The notes under the pieces are model-generated. The model saw only the letters and a list, made by a program, of their open reading frames with translations. It had not been told where the DNA came from and did no database searches. 64,000 nucleotides of DNA from RPQJ01 sp963696545 (lineage in GTDB: Bacteria > Pseudomonadota > Gammaproteobacteria > Steroidobacterales > Steroidobacteraceae), in the NCBI GenBank assembly GCA_963696545.1, contig CAVOKQ010000008.1, forward strand, positions 186,001-250,000, in the 5' to 3' direction. A program made the position numbers and the translations under genes. Below, piece after piece: positions 23,440 to 32,383 of the stretch (positions are counted from its first letter, which is position 1; every line of letters begins with the position of its first letter).

Positions 23440-25689
23440 AACGCGCCGTGTCCGCGGTCGTGATGGGCGTCGGTGGCCTGCTGTGGCTCGCTGCCATCCT
23501 GTTCATGGCGCAGACCGCGCAGAACTCCGAGCAGTTCAGCCGGCTGCACCCGTGGATCCTGATGATCAACGTGGCCGGCCTCGTGGTGCTGGTCGCGCTG
23601 CTCGGCACCAAGCTGACGCAGCTCGTGCGCGACTGGCGCGGCCACGTGATCGGCTCGCGGCTGAAAGCACGCATGGTCTGGATCTTTGGCGTGCTCGCCA
23701 CGCTGCCGATCCTGCTCGTGTACTTCTTCGCCGTGCAGTTCCTGAACAAGGGCATCGACAGCTGGTTCAACGTCGAGATCAGGAAGAGCCTCGACGACGC
23801 ACTGGTGCTGAGCCGCTCGGCGCTCGAAACGCGGATGCGCGAGCACCTGACCGACACGCAGCTGGTCGCGGACGAGCTGATGCTCGAGGGTGGCCCGATG
23901 CCGGGCCTGCTCGAATCGATGCGGCGGCAGGTCGGGGCGGTCGAGCTCGTGGTGGCGACGGAGTCCGGCCGCGTGATCGCCGTGAGCAAGGGTCTGTCGG
24001 CCGAGGTCGTGCCGGACGAGGTGCCAGGCGAGGTGCTGATGCAGCTGCGCCAGGGCCGGCCGTTCGTGAGCCTCGAGCCGCAGTCCGAGGGCGGCTACAT
24101 CGTGCGCACCGCGGTGCCGCTCGGCGAGCCGGTGCCGGGCAGCGAACGGCTCGCGTTGCAGGCCGTGTACCCGGTCGCGGAGCGGCTCGGCGCGCTCGCC
24201 GACACGGTGCAGGCCGCGTACAAGCAGTTTGGCGAGAAGGACTACCTGCGTAAGCCTCTGAAGGCGAGCTTCATCCTGACGCTGACGGTCGTGCTGCTGC
24301 TGTCGCTTCTCGCCGCGTGGTACGGCGCGATCTTCACCGCGCAGAAGCTCGTGCAGCCGATCCAGGACCTCGTCAAGGGCACGCGCGCCGTCGCCGAGGG
24401 CGACCTCGACACGCGTCTGCCGCTCACCTCGCACGACGAGATGGGTTTCCTGGTCCATTCGTTCAATGACATGACGAAGCGCCTGCGCCGCGCACGCGAG
24501 GACCAGTTGCGCGCGCAGCAGGCCGCCGAGACCGAGCGTGCGAACCTCGCGGTGATCCTCGCGCGCCTCTCGACCGGCGTCGTGTCGCTCGAGCCCGACC
24601 TGCGCGTGCGCACAGCGAACCGCGCGGCGAGCCTGATCCTCGGCGAGGACCTCGAGCCGAGCGTCGGTCGGCTGCTGGGCGAGCTCGGCGACGGCGAGGG
24701 GCTGCTGCACGCAGTTCGTCGAGGCGTGCCGCGCGCGCATCGCCGCGGGCGACGTCGAGTGGCGCGAGCAGCTGACGTTCCAGGTCGGCGGCGCCGGCCG
24801 GCGCGTGATCATGTGTGCCTGCACGCCGCTGCCGGCCGAGGGCGATGCCCCGGGCGGCTACGTGCTCGTGTTCGACGACATCACCGTGATGCTGCAGGCG
24901 CAGCGCGAGGCCGCGTGGGGCGAGGTCGCGCGCCGTCTCGCGCACGAGATCAAGAACCCGCTCACGCCGATCCGGCTGTCGGCCGAGCGCATGCGCCACA
25001 AGCTGCTGCCGTCGATGAACGAGAAGGACGCGCAGCTGCTCGACCGCGGCACCGAGACCATCGTGCAGCAGGTCGAGGCGATGAAGGAGATGGTCAACGC
25101 GTTCAGCGAATATGCGCGCGCACCGCGCTTCGAGATGACGAGCCTGAACATCAACAAGCTCGTGACGGAAGTGACGGACCTCTACCGCGCGCAGGTCGCG
25201 GGACGCCGCGTGCGGCTGACCGTCACGCTCGACCCGGCACTCACCACGGTCGTGGCGGACCAGGGCCGGCTGCGCCAGCTGCTGCACAACCTGCTCACGA
25301 ATGCCGTCGAGGCCCTGGACGGGCACGCGGACGGCCAGATCCTGGTGTCCACGCGGCTTGCGAGCCGCGAGGGCGACGAAGTTGCGGAGATCGCGGTCGA
25401 GGACAACGGGCCGGGCTTCCAGCGCGACCTGCTCGGGCAGGTGTTCGATCCCTACGTCACGACCAAGGTGCGGGGCACGGGACTCGGGCTCGCGATCGTG
25501 CGCAAGATCGTCGAGGAACACGGGGGTTACGTCGAGGCGGACAATCGCGCCGGGGGTGGCGCGCGCGTGCGGATCGACCTGCCACTGACTGAGACAACAA
25601 GGGGCCAGGCCGCGCGGCGCGAGCAGCGCCGGCCGGAGCCCAGGGAGAGCGTGCATGAGCAACGCGCGGATACTGGTGGTGGACGATGA
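23421..25689 (+). CDS. NtrY-like membrane sensor histidine kinase (frameshifted)
   Basis: The N-terminal part from ATG 23421 has membrane helices (VVMGVGGLLWLAAILFMAQT; ILMINVAGLVVLVALLG; VWIFGVLATLPILLVYFFAV), a periplasmic sensor region, a further helix (FILTLTVVLLLSLLAAWYGA), then a HAMP domain (AQKLVQPIQDLVKGTRAVAE). One extra base near 24706–24711 shifts the frame. The second part has the PAS end (YVLVFDDITVMLQAQREAAW), the H-box RRLAHEIKNPLTPIRLSAER with the phospho-His, the N-box LLHNLLTNAVEALDG, and the ATPase boxes VEDNGPGFQRD and GTGLGLAIVRKIVEEHGG. It is a normal NtrY-type kinase otherwise. It overlaps the response regulator start by 35 bases. Restoring one base gives a protein of about 755 aa. 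Confidence 0.88.
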
Positions 25690-27015
25690 GGCCGACATCC
25701 GGGACCTCGTGCAGGAAATCCTGACCGAGGAGGGCTACACGGTCGAGGTCGCGGGCAACGCGGCCGAGGCGCGCGCCGCGTGCGCGGCGCAGTTGCCGGA
25801 CCTCGTGCTGCTCGACATCTGGATGCCGGACACCGACGGCATCAGCCTGCTGCGCGAGTGGCAGCAGACGCTCGGGCAGCAGCTGACGGTCGTGATGATG
25901 TCGGGCCACGGCACCGTCGAGACTGCAGTCGAGGCAACGCGGCTCGGCGCGCTCGACTACGTCGAGAAGCCGCTGTCGCTGGCCAAGCTGCTGCGCACGG
26001 TGCGCAGCGCGCTCGACGAAGGCGGAGCGTCGCAAGCAGGCCGCCCGCACGCTGATACCGCCGCTGCTCGCGCCCGTGGGCCGCAGCCGGCTGATGCGCG
26101 AGTTGCGCGACCAGGTGAAGCAGCTCGCGCCGCACGAGGCGCCGGTGCTGATCGTCGGCGAGCCGGGCACCGGACGCGAGGCATTCGCGCGGTACATCCA
26201 TTCGCTCGGTTCGCGGGCGAACGGCCCGTTCGTCACCGTCGTTGCAGGTGCGCTCACGGGCGAAGGCCTGAGGCGATGCTGTATGGCATCGGAGTCGAGC
26301 GGCGCCGTACGCAAGGGCCTGATCGAGCAGGCCGAGCGCGGCATGCTGTTCATCAACGAGCTGGGGGACCTGTCGAGCGCGGCGCAGCGCCTGCTGTTCG
26401 CGGCACTCGACACCGGCACTTTCCGTCGCGCCGGCGGTTCGACGCCGGTGCGCTTCGAAGCGCGCGTGATCTCGTCTGGCCAGCCGGGCTTCGAGACTCG
26501 CGGCCCCGAGCCGTTCCGCGATCGACCTGCTCTCGCACCTGAACGTGCTGGTGCTGCGTATCCCGCCGCTGCGCGACTACGCGGAGGACGTGCCGGACCT
26601 GCTGCGCTACTACGTCGATCGCCTCGTCGACGACGAGCGGTTGCCGTTCCGCCGCTTCGGCGTCGCGGCGCAGAACCGGCTGCGCAACTACCCATGGCCG
26701 GGCAACATCCGCGAGCTGAAGAACCTCGTGCACCGGCTGCTGATCCAGGGTGGCACCGAGGAGATCCGGCTCGACGAGATCGAGCGCGAGATCGCGTCGA
26801 TCGCGCCGGCCGACGAGCCGCTGGTGAAGCAGGACCTGCTGTCGCTGCCGCTGCGCGAGGCGCGCGAGCACTTCGAGCGGGCCTACCTCACGCAGCAGCT
26901 GCAGCTCTCCGGCGGCAAGGTCGGCCAGCTTGCGAAGCGCGTCGGCATGGAGCGCACGCACCTTTATCGCAAGCTTCGTTCGCTCGGCGTGGATTTCCGG
27001 CAGACGGAGGACTGA
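25655..27015 (+). CDS. NtrX-like sigma-54 response regulator (several frameshifts)
   Basis: The receiver domain is intact at the start: ILVVDDEADIRDLVQEILTE, with phospho-acceptor Asp in LVLLDIWMPDTDGISLLREW and the Lys in DYVEKPLSLAKLL. The AAA+ domain is spread over frames: VLIVGEPGTGREAFARYIHS (Walker A region), RGMLFINELGDLSSAAQRLL (Walker B), then after another shift LVLRIPPLRDYAEDVPDLLR and NYPWPGNIRELKNLVHRLLI. The Fis-type helix-turn-helix closes the protein: LSGGKVGQLAKRVGMERTHL. Frame breaks fall near 26020, 26270, 26292 and 26518; the middle two cancel. I see no GAFTGA loop: the matching place reads GALTGE, as in NtrX-type regulators that may not contact sigma-54. An AGGGAGAG ribosome site precedes the ATG. 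Confidence 0.85.
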
Positions 27016-27048
27016 GCGCGGCGCGGGCAGGCGCCTGCCGCGCCCGCG

Positions 27049-27612
27049 TTACTGGCCCGGTGGGCGGGCTGGAAAATCCCGCATCACGTCAGCGACGACC
27101 GCCGAGACCGCCGCGGGCTCGAGGCTGCCTTTGTTCACGCGCGTGGACACCCGGCTCTCCCAGACCTCGGCGTTCCGTGCCGCATCGACGACGTGCACGA
27201 CCAGGGTGCCTTCCTGGTAGTTGCGCACGCTCGGGCTGCCGACGTTGATCGACCCGCCGACGTTACTGCCCCAGCTGCCCATGCCGATGCCGACCTGTAC
27301 CGGGTTGTTCTCGACGCGCGTGGCGCTCGAGGTCTCGTAGAGCACGCGCAGGTCCGCGCCCTCGGGCACTTCGGTGTAACCCTTGCGCCGCATCTGGTCC
27401 GCGATCGCGGTGCGGATGTTGCGATCGAGCAGCGTCAGCGGCTGGTCCTGCGCGTTCACGCCCTGCGTCGAGGGCAGGGCGAACGTGCGGAACGCGGCGA
27501 AATTGACCGAGGGGTCGCGCTGGGACTGGGGTTGCGGCGGCGCGCTGGCGCAGGCCCCCAATAGCACGACGGCCGGCAGGCAGTACTTCAGTACTCCGCC
27601 GATCGTTCGCAT
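27049..27612 (-). CDS. DUF4136 lipoprotein
   Basis: The 187-aa product has a lipoprotein signal peptide with lipobox LLGACASAP (cleavage before Cys near residue 21). The mature domain starts NFAAFRTFALPSTQG and has DRNIRTAIADQMRRKGYTEV and PEGADLRVLYETSSATRVEN, ending with VSAVVADVMRDFPARPPGQ: the DUF4136 family, small outer-membrane-directed lipoproteins of unknown role. The ATG at 27612 starts the signal peptide and follows the cytochrome stop by four bases, so the two genes are coupled. It is convergent with the ntrX-like gene. Confidence 0.88.
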   Translation of the reverse strand: MRTIGGVLKYCLPAVVLLGACASAPPQPQSQRDPSVNFAAFRTFALPSTQGVNAQDQPLTLLDRNIRTAIADQMRRKGYTEVPEGADLRVLYETSSATRVENNPVQVGIGMGSWGSNVGGSINVGSPSVRNYQEGTLVVHVVDAARNAEVWESRVSTRVNKGSLEPAAVSAVVADVMRDFPARPPGQ

Positions 27613-27616
27613 GCGG

Positions 27617-28138
27617 TTACTTGGCGGCGGCGACGATGTAGTCGACGCCATTCATCACCGACTGGTCGCTGAAGTCGGTGCGCCCGCCCTTCGGTGGCAT
27701 GTACCCGGCCTTGCCCTGGAAGCCCTGCAACGCATGCTTGTGCAGCGTGTCCATGCCCTGCGCGATGCGTGGCGCCCAGGCCGCCTTGTCACCCAACTTC
27801 GGGGCACCCGCGACGCCTGCGCCGTGACAGGCGACGCAAGCCTGGTTGTAGACCTGCTCGCCGGTGAGGTCCGCTGCTGCGACCGCGCCTGCGGCCGGGC
27901 CGGCGGCGACTGGCGGCGCGAGCGCAGTGTTGTCCTTGCCGGCGACCGCGACGCGCGCCACGGGCGCGATGCGCTGCTCGAGCTGCCGCTCGAACACCGG
28001 GTCCTCGGCCCTGTTGGCGAGCGAGGTGTTCGCCGCGATGATCCGGGCAATGATGATCAGGCCGATCGTGACACCCACGAGGATGCCCAGCACCAGCATG
28101 AAGGTGTCGAAGAACGTGCGGTCGTGCGATGCGCTCAC
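27617..28138 (-). CDS. Cytochrome c5-type membrane-anchored cytochrome
   Basis: The 173-aa product has an N-terminal membrane anchor (FFDTFMLVLGILVGVTIGLI, residues about 9–30), an Ala-rich linker, and one class I cytochrome c domain near residues 95–172 with the heme motif CVACH in VYNQACVACHGAGVAGAPKL and an axial Met in KAGYMPPKGGRTDF. It resembles cytochrome c5 family electron carriers on the periplasmic face. The start is a GTG at 28138 (GGGGA ribosome site about 8 bases upstream). The longer open frame upstream is only the antisense of the tRNA-Arg gene and must not be used. Confidence 0.9.
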   Translation of the reverse strand: MSASHDRTFFDTFMLVLGILVGVTIGLIIIARIIAANTSLANRAEDPVFERQLEQRIAPVARVAVAGKDNTALAPPVAAGPAAGAVAAADLTGEQVYNQACVACHGAGVAGAPKLGDKAAWAPRIAQGMDTLHKHALQGFQGKAGYMPPKGGRTDFSDQSVMNGVDYIVAAAK

Positions 28139-28215
28139 GGAAATCCCCAGGGCTGGCGCCGGAAACGAGGTCGCGAAGTATAACTTGGGGACCGCCCGGC
28201 TGCGCCAGCCCGGGA

Positions 28216-28245
28216 TGGACGCCCTTTCTGCCAAAGGTCTATCAT
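28216..28245 (+). promoter_or_regulatory. Probable promoter of tRNA-Arg
   Basis: TGGACG (28216–28221) and TATCAT (28240–28245) are spaced by 18 bases, with a GC-rich discriminator (CCGCGG) just after the -10 element and the mature tRNA beginning at 28262. The GC-rich discriminator is typical of stringently controlled stable RNA promoters. Confidence 0.5.
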
Positions 28246-28261
28246 CCGCGGCCCCAGCGCA

Positions 28262-28338
28262 GCGCCCGTAGCTCAGTTGGATAGAGTACTGCCCTCCGAA
28301 GGCAGGGGTCACAGGTTCGAATCCTGTCGGGCGCGCCA
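28262..28338 (+). tRNA. tRNA-Arg (anticodon CCG)
   Basis: The 77-base gene folds into a full cloverleaf: acceptor stem GCGCCCG paired with CGGGCGC, D-loop AGCTCAGTTGGATAGAGTA, anticodon stem-loop CTGCC-CTCCGAA-GGCAG with anticodon CCG, variable loop GGGTC, T-arm CAGGTTCGAATCCTG, discriminator G, and an encoded CCA (28336–28338). It reads the CGG arginine codon. Confidence 0.97.
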
Positions 28339-28396
28339 CTCATTTCATGGTCCGTTCCGGACACATGGGTAACACGCAAGGCCGGGCCGCCGTCAT

Positions 28397-29281
28397 TCAG
28401 CCCGCGACCGCCCTCACCACGTATCCACCGGACTTCTCGTCCTTCTCCAGCTCGATCAGCCTGCGGGCCTGCGCTTCCTCGAGCAGCTGGCTGAAGCTGC
28501 GGAACCCGTGATACGTCTCGTTGAACCCGGGGCGCTGGCGCTTCAGCGCCTGCTTGATCATCGAGCCCCAGATCTTCTCGTCCTCCTCGCGGTCCTCCGC
28601 GAGCGCCTCGATGGTCGCGAGCACGAGATCGAACGCTTCCTGCTTCTTGTCGTCCTCGGACTTGGCGGCGTGCCGGGCCGGGCTCTCCGGCGGGGCGGCC
28701 TCGCTCGCGGCCGCAGGTGCTGGCGTCGAGGCGGACGCCGCAGCGGCGTTCTTCTTTTCCGCCGACTGCTTCGCCGGCGCCTTGCGCCGCCCGCTGCGCT
28801 GCTCTTCCTTGCGCACCAGGTCGTCGTAGTAGATGAACTCGTCGCAGTTCGCGATCAGCAGGTCGGAGGTCGAGCTCTTCACGCCGACGCCGATCACGAT
28901 CTTGTTGTTCTCGCGCAGCTTGCTCACCAGCGGCGAGAAGTCGGAGTCGCCGCTGACGATCACGAACGTGTCGACGTGCGACTTCGTGTAGCAGAGGTCG
29001 AGCGCGTCCACGACCATGCGGATGTCGGCGGAGTTCTTGCCGGACATGCGCACGTGCGGGATCTCGATCAGCTCGAACGAGGCCTCGTGCATCGGCGCCT
29101 TGAATTCCTTGTAGCGCTCCCAGTCGCAGTAGGCCTTCTTGACGACGATGCTGCCCTTCAGCAGCAGCTTCTCGAGCACCTTGCCGATGTCGAACCTGGA
29201 GTACTTGGCGTCGCGGACGCCCAGGGCCACGTTCTCGAAGTCGCAGAACACGGCCATGTTGTTGATCGTGGGTTTTGCCAT
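28397..29281 (-). CDS. NYN-domain ribonuclease with C-terminal OST-HTH/LOTUS-like domain
   Basis: The 294-aa product has a LabA/DUF88-type NYN (PIN-like) domain at residues about 8–150: NMAVFCDFENVALGVRDAKY, KKAYCDWERYKEFKAPMHEA, SADIRMVVDALDLCYTKSHV and TFVIVSGDSDFSPLVSKLRE, which supply the acidic metal site (DFEN, D in SADIRM, SGDSDF). A disordered Ala/Lys-rich linker (about 165–220) leads to a C-terminal winged domain (ALKRQRPGFNETYHGFRSFS; QLLEEAQARRLIELEKD) of OST-HTH/LOTUS type. Such proteins are thought to be RNA-binding nucleases; the substrate is unknown. The neighbouring LysE gene ends 9 bases before its start. Confidence 0.9.
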   Translation of the reverse strand: MAKPTINNMAVFCDFENVALGVRDAKYSRFDIGKVLEKLLLKGSIVVKKAYCDWERYKEFKAPMHEASFELIEIPHVRMSGKNSADIRMVVDALDLCYTKSHVDTFVIVSGDSDFSPLVSKLRENNKIVIGVGVKSSTSDLLIANCDEFIYYDDLVRKEEQRSGRRKAPAKQSAEKKNAAAASASTPAPAAASEAAPPESPARHAAKSEDDKKQEAFDLVLATIEALAEDREEDEKIWGSMIKQALKRQRPGFNETYHGFRSFSQLLEEAQARRLIELEKDEKSGGYVVRAVAG

Positions 29282-29290
29282 GCGCTAATC

Positions 29291-29908
29291 CTACACCCGG
29301 GCCAGCACGAGAGCGGCGGCCACGAACATCAGCGTGCCGGCGGCGCGGTTCACCGCCCGCAGCGCGCGCTCGTTGGCGAAAAAGCGCCGGGCGCGCGAGG
29401 CCAGCAGCGCATACGCCGCGTTCACGCCGCCGATCACTACGATCAGCATGGCGCCCAGCAGCAACAGGTCCGCGAGGTCGAGTTCGGCCAGGTTCACGAA
29501 CCCGGGCAGCAGCGCCGCGTAGAACAGCATCGCCTGCACGTGGCTCATCATCAGCAGCAGGCCCGCGCCGTAGTTGGGCCACAGATGTCCCTCGTGGCCG
29601 GTGGCCCCGCCGTCGGCCACGCGCGGTGGCGCCCGCCACAGCTTTACGCCCTGCCACACGAGATATGCCGCGCCTGCGAACTTGAGCACCGTGAAGACGT
29701 CGCCCAGCGAATGTGCTGCGGCCGCCATGCCGGCGGCGGCCAGTGCGAAGAACAGCAGGTCGCCGGTGACCACGCCGGCGTTGATGGCCAGTGCGGGACG
29801 CACGCCATCCGTGATCGCCCGGGCGACGATGGCAGTCACCGCCGGACCCGGCGTGAGTGCGGCGACGAAGACGGTGGCGGACAGCGCGAGGAACGCCGCC
29901 GGGGTCAC
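29291..29908 (-). CDS. LysE/RhtB family amino-acid exporter
   Basis: The 205-aa inner-membrane protein has six predicted helices and the N-terminal LysE signature: FVAALTPGPAVTAIVARAIT then GVRPALAINAGVVTGDLLFF. Further helices include AGAAYLVWQGVKLWRAPP, LLLMMSHVQAMLFYAALLPG, LLLGAMLIVVIGGVNAAYAL and AAGTLMFVAAALVLARV. LysE/RhtB proteins export amino acids or homoserine lactones; the substrate cannot be told. The gene lies between corA and the NYN nuclease, spaced 4 and 9 bases, on the same strand. Confidence 0.88.
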   Translation of the reverse strand: MTPAAFLALSATVFVAALTPGPAVTAIVARAITDGVRPALAINAGVVTGDLLFFALAAAGMAAAAHSLGDVFTVLKFAGAAYLVWQGVKLWRAPPRVADGGATGHEGHLWPNYGAGLLLMMSHVQAMLFYAALLPGFVNLAELDLADLLLLGAMLIVVIGGVNAAYALLASRARRFFANERALRAVNRAAGTLMFVAAALVLARV

Positions 29909-29912
29909 GGCG

Positions 29913-30887
29913 CTACAGCCAGCCCTTGCGGCGGAAGTAGATGTACGGCACGACAGCGGACACGACCATCGCGACCAGCGCCACGGGATAGCCCCAGGGC
30001 TTGTCCAGCTCGGGCATGAACTGGAAGTTCATGCCGTAGATGCTCGCGACCAGCGTCGGCGGCAGGAACATCACGGCCGCGACCGAGAAGATCTTGATGA
30101 TGTTGTTCTGCTCGAGGTTGATCAGGCCGAGCACGGCGTCGAGCAGGAACTGGATCTTGTTGCCGAGGAATGTCGCATGGTCGGACAGCGACTGCACGTC
30201 GCGCAGCGTGGACTTGAAGCGCCCCCGCTGGTCCTGCGACAGCGTGACGTTGGTGGCCTGCTGCACGTACATCAACATGCGCTGGAAGCTCACGAGGCTC
30301 TCGCGCGCCTTCGAGACGAGGTCGCCATTCGCGCCGATTTTCTGGATCATCGCGTGCAGGTCGCGGCTGCTCGCCGACTGGCCGTCGGTCCGCGGAAAGA
30401 TCGAGTGCGACACCGAGTCGAGCTCGACCTGTACTCGCTCGAGCAGGTCGGCGATTCGTTCGACGAACGACTCGAGCAGGCCCGCGAGCAGAGTTGCCGA
30501 GGACGTGCAGGCGGCGGGCGAGCGCTCGACGTACTGCATGAAGCGCTGCACCGGCGTCGGGTCGACGTAGCGGTTCGTGATCAGCCGGTCGTTCGCGAGG
30601 ATGAACGTGATCGCGCTCGACTCCGGCATCGACGTGTCGAGCTTGCTGCCGACCGTGGCGGTCATGTAGACCGCGCCGTTCTCCTCGTACAGCCGGTTCG
30701 AGGTCTCGATCTCCTTCATCTCGTCGCGGGTCGGGACGTCGACCGTCAGCAGCGACTCGACGGCCTTTTCCTCCTCGGTCGTGGGCTCGAAGAGATCCGC
30801 CCACAGGAACTCGTCCGGGAACGGCGCCGGCGGGCTGTGCTCGACCCAGGTGTAGCCGCCGCCGGTCGGAATCAGTAGTCGAAGCAT
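29913..30887 (-). CDS. corA: CorA-type magnesium/cobalt channel
   Basis: The 324-aa product has a large cytoplasmic N-terminal domain (MLRLLIPTGGGYTWVEHSPP; DVPTRDEMKEIETSNRLYEE; YMTATVG) with a long stalk helix, and two C-terminal membrane helices (IIKIFSVAAVMFLPPTLVAS and GYPVALVAMVVSAVVPYIYF). Between them is the GMN selectivity signature in IYGMNFQFMPELDKPWGYP. It ends with the basic FRRKGWL typical of CorA. Symbol given on family grounds. Confidence 0.93.
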   Translation of the reverse strand: MLRLLIPTGGGYTWVEHSPPAPFPDEFLWADLFEPTTEEEKAVESLLTVDVPTRDEMKEIETSNRLYEENGAVYMTATVGSKLDTSMPESSAITFILANDRLITNRYVDPTPVQRFMQYVERSPAACTSSATLLAGLLESFVERIADLLERVQVELDSVSHSIFPRTDGQSASSRDLHAMIQKIGANGDLVSKARESLVSFQRMLMYVQQATNVTLSQDQRGRFKSTLRDVQSLSDHATFLGNKIQFLLDAVLGLINLEQNNIIKIFSVAAVMFLPPTLVASIYGMNFQFMPELDKPWGYPVALVAMVVSAVVPYIYFRRKGWL

Positions 30888-30951
30888 CGAGGGGCCCTGT
30901 GAGTTGGCCGATCTTTTAGCACAAGGCCGCGCCGTGAGGCAGGCGACCTTC

Positions 30952-30985
30952 GGAAAGACGAAGCCCCGCTCGGAGCGGGGCTTCG
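30952..30985 (-). terminator. Rho-independent terminator of dsbA
   Basis: CGAAGCCCCGCT (30959–30970) and its exact complement (30974–30985) form a 12-base-pair stem with a three-base loop. On the minus strand a short U-tract (TCTTT) follows. It lies 25 bases past the dsbA stop. Confidence 0.8.
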
Positions 30986-31010
30986 CTGCAGCAATCGCTA
31001 CCGACCGGGA

Positions 31011-31658
31011 TCAGCCGCCCTTCTTCTCGCGGGCGGCCAGCTCGTTGACGATCTGGAACAGCTTGTCTTCCGACCCCGCCATGCCGACGTCGGTGACGTA
31101 CTTGCCGGCGATCACCATGGTCGGCGTACCGGTGATCTTGTAGCGCTTGTTCATTTCCTCGGCCTTGCGGAGGTTCGACTCCACCGCGAACGACGAGTAG
31201 GCCTTCTGGAACTCCGCCGCGGGCACGCCCTTCGAGGCGAAGAACGCCTGGATCTTCTCGGGCGTGTCGAGGCGATTGCCCTTCACGTTGATCTCGCGAA
31301 AGACCTCGGCGTGCAGCTGCGGCTTACCGAGAAGCTCGATCGTGTAGAAGATGCGCGCGTGCGTCTTGACGGTGTCGTTCCACGTGGCCGGCAGGCGCAC
31401 GAGCTGCACGTACGGTGCGCGACCCTTCGCATCCCACGCTTCGAGCTTGGGCTCGAGCAGGTAGCAGTGGCCGCAGGCGTACCAGAACGCCTCGACGACT
31501 TCGACCTTGCCGGCAGCGACCTCGGTAGGCACGGCGGGCTTCAGCAGCTTGTACTCGGAGCCTTCCTTCAGCGCCTGCGCAGCGGCGCCGCGGGCGGCGA
31601 GGAGGAGGATGCCGGCTGCAAGCAGCGACCGGCCCAGGGACCAGGTTGTCTTGTTCAT
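31011..31658 (-). CDS. dsbA: Thiol:disulfide interchange protein DsbA
   Basis: The 215-aa periplasmic oxidase introduces disulfide bonds. It has a signal peptide (LLAAGILLLAARGAAAQ), a thioredoxin fold with active site CGHC in VVEAFWYACGHCYLLEP (CPHC in E. coli), a helical insert, and the cis-proline loop in KITGTPTMVIAGKYVTD. It probably works with the Cys-rich secreted metalloprotease and the c-type cytochromes of this region. The ATG at 31658 begins the signal peptide; the longer open frame upstream overlaps the cytochrome c4 gene and is rejected. It follows cytochrome c4 by 32 bases. Confidence 0.95.
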   Translation of the reverse strand: MNKTTWSLGRSLLAAGILLLAARGAAAQALKEGSEYKLLKPAVPTEVAAGKVEVVEAFWYACGHCYLLEPKLEAWDAKGRAPYVQLVRLPATWNDTVKTHARIFYTIELLGKPQLHAEVFREINVKGNRLDTPEKIQAFFASKGVPAAEFQKAYSSFAVESNLRKAEEMNKRYKITGTPTMVIAGKYVTDVGMAGSEDKLFQIVNELAAREKKGG

Positions 31659-31690
31659 GGCGGATTGAGACCGTCGGGACGCGGCCGGGT

Positions 31691-32302
31691 TCAACGCAGG
31701 CCCTGCACGTAGGAGGCGACGGCGTCGATCTCCTCTTCGGTCAGCAGTGCGGTGATGTTGCGCATCATCTGGTTCGGGTCCGTGCTGCGGGTGCCGGCCT
31801 TGTAGGCCCGGAGCTGGGCGGCGACGTAGGTGGCGTGCTGGCCATGGATCGCCGGATAGGCCGCTGGCGCGTTGCCGCGGCCAGCCGGTCCGTGGCAACC
31901 GGCGCAGGCCATCACGTGGCTGCTGACGTTGCCCGAGCGATAGACGCGCTGGCCGAGCTTGAGCTTGGCCGGGTCGGCCTCGCCGCCACGCAGTGTCTGC
32001 GAGGAGAAATATGCCGCGAGGTCCGCCATGTCCTGCTCGGACAGGATCATCGCCATCGGCGACATCAGCACGTTCTGGCGCTGCCCGCCCTTGAAGTTGC
32101 CGAGCTGCTTGACGATGTATGCCTGGCCCTGGCCGGCGAGGTTCGGCCACTCGGGACTCAGGCTGTTGCCGTCCATGCCGTGGCAGGCGCTGCACGTCGC
32201 AGCCTTGGCCTGTCCGGCCTCCTTCGAGCCGGCAGCGACGGCCGACGATGTCCAACCGAGGGCGGCCACCAGGGACAGGGCGGCGACGAGCTTCGCGGTC
32301 AT
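31691..32302 (-). CDS. Diheme cytochrome c4
   Basis: The 203-aa product has a signal peptide (LVAALSLVAALGWTSSAVAA) and two similar cytochrome c domains. The first heme motif is CSACH in TCSACHGMDGNSLSPEWPNL with axial Met near VLMSPMAMIL; the second is CAGCH in MACAGCHGPAGRGNAPAAYP with NQMMRNIT holding the second axial Met. It is a periplasmic electron carrier to terminal oxidases. It is divergent from engB and directly upstream of dsbA, the order seen in many gammaproteobacteria. Confidence 0.95.
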   Translation of the reverse strand: MTAKLVAALSLVAALGWTSSAVAAGSKEAGQAKAATCSACHGMDGNSLSPEWPNLAGQGQAYIVKQLGNFKGGQRQNVLMSPMAMILSEQDMADLAAYFSSQTLRGGEADPAKLKLGQRVYRSGNVSSHVMACAGCHGPAGRGNAPAAYPAIHGQHATYVAAQLRAYKAGTRSTDPNQMMRNITALLTEEEIDAVASYVQGLR

Positions 32303-32383
32303 GTAACCACTCCGAACGACAGGGGCGGGAGAGCCGTAAATTGTACACTACGGACCCGTCCACGCGTCCCCCCGGCCAGCCCC

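Noticed and set aside
27020..27044. GC-rich inverted repeat between the ntrX-like gene and the DUF4136 gene
   Set aside because: A stem is possible around GGCGCC, but no U-tract follows and the region is uniformly GC-rich.
28139..28339. A longer cytochrome c reading starting MARPTGFEPVTPAFGG at 28339
   Set aside because: This stretch is the antisense of the tRNA-Arg gene (28262–28338); the well-known spurious peptide GFEPVTPAFGG arises this way. The cytochrome starts at the GTG at 28138.
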